Shown: piece by piece, positions 13,266-16,958 of the stretch | Numbering within the stretch: position 1 is the stretch's first letter | Layout: every line of letters starts with the position of its first letter | Assembly (NCBI GenBank): GCA_017744755.1 | Contig: JAGIAU010000019.1 | Location: 1-16,958, forward strand | Direction of reading: 5' to 3' | DNA from: Microbacteriaceae bacterium | Lineage (GTDB): Bacteria > Actinomycetota > Actinomycetes > Actinomycetales > Microbacteriaceae | Length of the DNA stretch: 16,958 nucleotides | The notes under the pieces: generated by a model | The model's input: the letters and a program-made list of their open reading frames with translations, nothing else | The model's database searches: none | What the model was told of the DNA's origin: nothing | Made by a program: the position numbers and the translations under genes

Positions 13266-14606
13266 ATGCGCGCCGTCCTGCATCGCATCACCGCGTTCAC
13301 CGCCACCGGCGCCATCGCCGCCGCGCTCGCCCTCGCGGGCGCCGCGCCGGCGTCCGCGGCGACGACCGTCACCGACTGCGCGGGGCTGCAGGCGACGCTC
13401 GGCACCGGCGGGGAGGTCGTGCTCGGCGCCGACCTCCTCTGCTCGGGCGACGTGCTCTTCCTGGGGGCCGACACCACGCTCGATCTCGGCGCGCGCACGC
13501 TCACGGTGATCAGCACGACGGGGACTGCCGCGATCGCCACCGGCTCCAGCACGCTCACGGTGACGGGAACGTCGACGGGGCTGCTCTATGCCCAGGGGAG
13601 CGATGGAGGGCTCATCTTCGCAGAAGACCGCGACGGCAGCGCCGCGTTCGTCGGGCACCTCGTCGTCGAGGGCGGCATCGTCGAGCTCATCGGCGGCGAC
13701 GGCGCGACCGGTGCGACGGGCACCGTCGGGGATCCTGGCGCGGACGGCGAGGACTTCGTGGGCTGCTGCGACGGCGGCGACGCCGGACCGGGTCAGCCCG
13801 GCGGTTCCGGCGGCGTTGGCGGTGCCGGTGCCGACCCCGTCTCCGGCGACATCGTCGTCATGGCCGGGACGTTGCACCTCCAGGGCGGTGCCGGCGGCGA
13901 CGGCGGTGCGGGCGGTGCGGGCGGCGACGGCGGACAGGGCGGCGACATCACGCAGTTCATCATGGGCGTCGGCGGGCGCGGTGGTGACGGCGGCGACGGG
14001 GGTGCGGGCGGCGCGGGAGGGGTGGGCGGCGGTGCCGGCGGCGCAGCGGTGCTCGTCGTCGGCGGGACGGTCGAGCTCTGGGCGGGCAGCGGCGGCGGGG
14101 GCGGCGCGGGCGGCATCCCGGGCGCTGGGGGCGCGAGCGGCTACGGCGAGTCCTGGACCCCGCCCCCCGGTAGCTCCGGGGATGCCGGAGCCACCGGCGC
14201 GGACGGGATCATGCCGACGGCGACCGCGCCGGCCACGATCGCCTCGATCTCGATCGTGAACGCGCCGACGACGGCGAAGCTCGGCGACACCGTCACCATC
14301 AGCGTGCAGGCGGCGCTCGACGGCGGCGGTACCGAGGACGTGTCCGGCTTCGTCGAGCTCAGCAGCAGCGTCCCCGAGGACGTCCTGTCGGGGAACACCG
14401 TCACGTTCACCCACGCGAGCCCGCACACGATCACGGCGGCGCTCGGCGGCTTCACCGCGGCGGTCACGATCGAGGTCTCGGCCGCCCCTGTGCTCGCCGC
14501 GACCGGGGAGGCGGACGCGACGGCCTGGATCGCGGGCGCGGGCGCGTTCTGCCTCCTGGGCCTCCTGCTCGTCGTGGTGGCGGGACGGCGCGCCGCTCGC
14601 GGGTAA
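13266..14606 (+). CDS. Secreted glycine-rich surface protein with sortase-type LAATG anchor
   Basis: A 446-residue exported protein of unknown function. Residues 1-31 are a Sec signal peptide (basic start, Ala/Leu core, cleavage after PASA). Residues ~32-142 are Thr/Val/Leu/Gly-rich and look like beta-solenoid strands. Residues ~143-295 are a GGAGGDGG-type glycine repeat with a short collagen-like GxY part (GDGATGATGTVGDPG) and a Cys-Cys pair. Residues ~305-402 look like an Ig-like beta domain (KLGDTVTISVQA...). The C-terminus has LAATG (410-414), a hydrophobic helix and the basic tail GRRAARG, the layout of a cell-wall sorting signal; LAxTG fits class E sortases. No sortase gene is in the window. 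ATG 13266 follows the purine run AGGGGGA; ATG 13254 is an in-frame alternative. An adhesive or wall-structural role is inferred. Confidence 0.85.
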   Translation: MRAVLHRITAFTATGAIAAALALAGAAPASAATTVTDCAGLQATLGTGGEVVLGADLLCSGDVLFLGADTTLDLGARTLTVISTTGTAAIATGSSTLTVTGTSTGLLYAQGSDGGLIFAEDRDGSAAFVGHLVVEGGIVELIGGDGATGATGTVGDPGADGEDFVGCCDGGDAGPGQPGGSGGVGGAGADPVSGDIVVMAGTLHLQGGAGGDGGAGGAGGDGGQGGDITQFIMGVGGRGGDGGDGGAGGAGGVGGGAGGAAVLVVGGTVELWAGSGGGGGAGGIPGAGGASGYGESWTPPPGSSGDAGATGADGIMPTATAPATIASISIVNAPTTAKLGDTVTISVQAALDGGGTEDVSGFVELSSSVPEDVLSGNTVTFTHASPHTITAALGGFTAAVTIEVSAAPVLAATGEADATAWIAGAGAFCLLGLLLVVVAGRRAARG

Positions 14607-14609
14607 CGT
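14604..14609 (+). promoter_or_regulatory. -10 box of the M16 protease gene, overlapping the upstream stop codon
   Basis: TAACGT ends 6 nt before the ATG at 14616, and its first three bases are the TAA stop of the glycine-rich gene. The spacing predicts a leaderless transcript. A G-run (GCGGG) directly before the ATG is too close for a normal Shine-Dalgarno site. Confidence 0.4.
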
Positions 14610-14615
14610 AGCGGG

Positions 14616-16010
14616 ATGCCCTTCGACTCGCCTCCGGCTCGCTCAGGGACCCAGTTCGACTCGCCGCCGGCTCGCTCAGGGACCCAAGGCGTACTCCTCC
14701 CGATCGACCAGCGCGAGCTCCGATTCGAGGCGGCGGGCGGGACGCGCGTCGCCCGCACGCTGCACCCGTCGGGCCTGCGGATCCTGACGGAGCAGGTCGC
14801 GGGCTCGCAGTCGGCGACGATCGGCTTCTGGATCCCGGCCGGCTCGCGCGACGAGGCGGAGGGCGCCTACGGGAGCACGCACTTCCTCGAGCACCTGCTC
14901 TTCAAGGGCACGCCGAGCCGCTCGGCGCTCGATATCGCGGTGTCCTTCGACGAGGTCGGCGGCGACCACAACGCCGTGACCGCGAAGGAGTACACCTGCT
15001 ACTACGCGAAGGTCCGCGATCGCGACGTGCCGATGGCCGTCACGGTGCTCGCCGACATGATCGCGGCCTCCGTCATCGACCCGGAGGAGTTCGAGACGGA
15101 GCGCGGCGTCATCCTCGAGGAGCTCGCCGCCGCCGACGACGATCCGGGCGATGTCGTGGGGGAGCGGTTCGCGGAGGCCGTGTTCGGCGCCCACCCGCTC
15201 GCGCGCCCGATCGGCGGCAGCCCGGCCTCGATCGAGGCGGTCGGCCGCGACGCCGTCCTGGCGCACTACCACCAGCACTACCGGCCGTCCGAGCTCGTCG
15301 TGACGGCGGCCGGCGCCGTCGACCACGAGCGGATCGTCGACCTGGTCGTCGCCGGGCTCGCCGCCGCCGGATGGGACATGGACGCGCCCGCGGCGCCGCT
15401 CCCGCGCCGCTCCCGGGAGGCCGTGCGCATCGCGCCGGCCGCCTCCGTCGTCGCCGTCGATCGCAGGCTCGAGCAGGTCAATCTCGTCATCGGCGCCCCC
15501 GGCCTCACCGGCTCGGCGGACGACCGTCCCGCCATGGCCGTGCTCTCGAACATCCTCGGAGGCGGCATGTCCTCCCGCCTCTTCCAGGAGGTCCGCGAGA
15601 AGCGCGGGCTCGTGTACTCCGTCTACGCCTTCGCCCCCGGCTACTCGGACGCGGGCTCGGTGGGCATGGCGGCCTCCTGCACGCCGAAGAAGGCCGGCGA
15701 GGTCGTGCGCGTCATGAGCGCCGAGTTCGAGCGGCTGGCCGTCGAGCCGGTCAGCGAGCATGAGCTGCGCCGGGCGGTCGGCTACCTGAGCGGCGCGGGC
15801 GCCCTCGCGCTCGAGGACTCCGATTCGCGCATGAACCGGCTCGGCCGGGCCGAGCTCTCGCTCGGCGAGTTCGTCGATCTCGACGAGTGGTCGAGCCGTC
15901 TGGAGGCCGTGAGCGCGGAGGACGTGCTGGCGCTCGCCCGGCGCCTCGTCGCCGAGCCGCGCGTCACGGCGGCCGTCGGGCCGGTGCGGGAGCAGGACCT
16001 CGCCTCCTGA
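14616..16010 (+). CDS. M16 family zinc metallopeptidase (processing-peptidase-like)
   Basis: A 464-residue M16B-type protease. The inverted zinc motif HFLEH (89-93) lies in GSTHFLEHLLFKGT, followed by GGDHNAVTAKEYTCYYA and the distal ligand region ERGVILEEL (Glu162-Glu169). The C-terminal half has GGGMSSRLFQEVREKRGLVYSV, the substrate-binding partner domain. Orthologues sit near pnp in many actinobacteria; the cellular substrate is unknown. Residues 3-24 are two copies of FDSPPARSGTQ from a tandem 33-bp DNA repeat, and the family-like sequence starts only at LLPIDQRELRF. No other in-frame start lies between the repeat and that point, so ATG 14616 must be used. It starts 9 bp after the previous stop. 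Confidence 0.93.
   Translation: MPFDSPPARSGTQFDSPPARSGTQGVLLPIDQRELRFEAAGGTRVARTLHPSGLRILTEQVAGSQSATIGFWIPAGSRDEAEGAYGSTHFLEHLLFKGTPSRSALDIAVSFDEVGGDHNAVTAKEYTCYYAKVRDRDVPMAVTVLADMIAASVIDPEEFETERGVILEELAAADDDPGDVVGERFAEAVFGAHPLARPIGGSPASIEAVGRDAVLAHYHQHYRPSELVVTAAGAVDHERIVDLVVAGLAAAGWDMDAPAAPLPRRSREAVRIAPAASVVAVDRRLEQVNLVIGAPGLTGSADDRPAMAVLSNILGGGMSSRLFQEVREKRGLVYSVYAFAPGYSDAGSVGMAASCTPKKAGEVVRVMSAEFERLAVEPVSEHELRRAVGYLSGAGALALEDSDSRMNRLGRAELSLGEFVDLDEWSSRLEAVSAEDVLALARRLVAEPRVTAAVGPVREQDLAS
14622..14687 (+). repeat. Tandem 33-bp repeat encoding the N-terminus of the M16 protease
   Basis: Units at 14622-14654 and 14655-14687 agree at 31 of 33 positions; both differences are silent third-codon changes (Pro, Gln). 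Each encodes FDSPPARSGTQ. GCTCGCTCAGG in each unit (14637-14647, 14670-14680) is the reverse complement of CCTGAGCGAGC at 8329-8339 in the GT1-SGNH mini-element, so the unit probably derives from the same class of dispersed extragenic repeat. Confidence 0.8.
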
Positions 16011-16012
16011 TG

Positions 16013-16082
16013 CCGTTTTCAGGGACAGCGGCCCGACACGCCGTGGTTTCGCGTTCGACGCGCGACGAATCCCTGAAAACGG
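16013..16082. repeat. 70-bp element with perfect 13-bp terminal inverted repeats
   Basis: CCGTTTTCAGGGA at 16013-16025 and its exact reverse complement at 16070-16082 enclose 44 bp with further self-complementary GCG-rich sequence. It starts 3 bp after the M16 stop and ends 62 bp before deoC. It may be a terminator, because the right arm ends the stem, or a small miniature transposon or REP-type element; no target duplication is obvious. Confidence 0.6.
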
Positions 16083-16144
16083 ACCGTCGGCGTAGGGTGG
16101 AGGACGCGCCGGAACTCGAGGAAGAGCGCGCTGCAGGAGGACGC

Positions 16145-16958
16145 ATGAGCACCATCGCGAGACTCGCCCCGGCGGAGCGAGCGGTCGCCGTCCTGGGCGC
16201 CGACCCCACGGATCGGGCGCTGCGCCTGCACCTCGAGGGCCTCCGCCGCGTCGACGCGGTCGGGCTCGAGCAGCGTGCGGCGGGCTTCGCCACGCGCAGC
16301 ATCAAGACGACGTCGAAGGCGGCGGCGCTCGACACGATCATCCGGCTCATCGACCTGACGACGCTCGAGGGCGCCGACTCGCCCGGCAAGGTGCGCTCCC
16401 TCGCCGCCAAGGCGAAGACGCCGGACCCGTCCGACCCGACGACGCCGCGGCCCGCGGCGCTGTGCGTGTACGGCGACCTGGTCGGCACGGCGATCGAGGC
16501 GCTCGGCAAGTTCCACGGCGATCCGGACGATGCGAAGATCGCGGTCGCCGCCGTCGCGACGGCGTTCCCCTCGGGCCGGGCGAGCCTCGCCGTGAAGCTC
16601 GCCGACACCCGCGACGCCGTCGCGGCGGGCGCCGACGAGATCGACATGGTGATCGACCGGGGCGCGTTCCTCGCGGGGCGCTACGGCCAGGTGTTCGATC
16701 AGATCGTCGCCGTGAAGGACGCCTGCCGGCGCCCGGACGGCACGTTCGCGAGCCTCAAGGTCATCCTCGAGACCGGCGAGCTCGCGACCTACGACAACGT
16801 CCGCCGCGCCTCCTGGCTCGCCATCCTCGCGGGTGGCGACTTCATCAAGACCTCCACCGGCAAGGTGCAGCCGGCCGCGACGCTCCCGGTCACGCTGCTC
16901 ATGCTCGAGGTCGTGCGCGACTGGCAGCGTGCGACAGGCGAGCGCATCGGCGTCAAGC
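16145..16958 (+). CDS. deoC: Deoxyribose-phosphate aldolase, 3' end beyond the window
   Basis: The 271 complete codons present are from a class I aldolase that splits 2-deoxyribose 5-phosphate into glyceraldehyde 3-phosphate and acetaldehyde in deoxynucleoside catabolism. Conserved features are Asp167 in DEIDMVID, the Schiff-base Lys205 in LKVILETGEL, and Lys235 in FIKTSTGK. The N-terminus is ~65 residues longer than in the short enterobacterial enzyme, as is usual for the long actinobacterial type. The ATG at 16145 follows AGGAGG (16135-16140) at a short 4-nt spacing. TAGGGT at 16093-16098 is a weak -10 candidate. The reading frame is intact to the right edge. Confidence 0.95.
   Translation, partial: MSTIARLAPAERAVAVLGADPTDRALRLHLEGLRRVDAVGLEQRAAGFATRSIKTTSKAAALDTIIRLIDLTTLEGADSPGKVRSLAAKAKTPDPSDPTTPRPAALCVYGDLVGTAIEALGKFHGDPDDAKIAVAAVATAFPSGRASLAVKLADTRDAVAAGADEIDMVIDRGAFLAGRYGQVFDQIVAVKDACRRPDGTFASLKVILETGELATYDNVRRASWLAILAGGDFIKTSTGKVQPAATLPVTLLMLEVVRDWQRATGERIGVK

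Noticed and set aside
13690..14150. Glycine-codon repeats considered as a tandem-repeat or CRISPR array
   Set aside because: The periodicity follows Gly codons within one open frame and has no uniform unit or spacers.

Overview
The window is high-GC DNA with codon use, gene content and promoter style of an actinobacterium, most likely a member of the Microbacteriaceae. The support for this is a DUF5302 gene, a polynucleotide phosphorylase preceded by a structured leader, an M16 zinc protease close to pnp, several start codons sitting 6-7 nt after a TAnnnT box (leaderless style), and palindromic intergenic repeats of the GGTCGAG...CTCGACC kind. The family assignment is an inference; no rRNA or other phylogenetic marker is present.

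Layout, left to right. Positions 2-883 hold a reading frame open at the left edge whose first ~54 codons are a HisF fragment and whose remainder is the 3' two thirds of RibF (riboflavin kinase/FAD synthetase); the two are joined in frame at a shared GIDAV motif. Convergent to it is an M20 metallopeptidase (904-2250, minus). Divergent from that is a stand-alone SNF2-type helicase (2431-4560), followed by an alpha/beta hydrolase (4596-5543) and a family 2 glycosyltransferase (5622-6389). A DedA-type membrane protein (6386-6997, minus) ends on the same CTAG as the glycosyltransferase. A fused family 1 glycosyltransferase-SGNH hydrolase (7151-9217) faces a 60-residue DUF5302 protein (9313-9495, minus). 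Then come the structured pnp leader and pnp (9717-11990) with a strong terminator, an aldo/keto reductase (12136-13119), a secreted glycine-rich protein with a sortase-type LAATG tail (13266-14606), an M16 protease (14616-16010), and deoC (16145 to the right edge, incomplete).

Functionally, the pnp/M16 part looks like the conserved housekeeping neighbourhood that in actinobacteria normally runs ribF-rpsO-pnp-M16; here rpsO is absent and several accessory genes are interposed. The GT2, DedA and GT1-SGNH genes plausibly act on envelope lipids and glycans, and the glycine-rich protein is probably wall-anchored. I see no phage, plasmid, CRISPR or recognisable defence system.

The most noteworthy observations are: (i) the HisF-RibF chimera; (ii) a 45-bp palindromic mini-element flanked by a perfect 9-bp direct repeat, inserted in frame in the linker of the GT1-SGNH fusion, with a relative of identical spacing after the aldo/keto reductase; (iii) a tandem 33-bp repeat that supplies the first codons of the M16 protease; and (iv) two divergent gene pairs whose opposing -10 boxes are separated by exactly 17 bp, so that each -10 sits at the other's -35 position.
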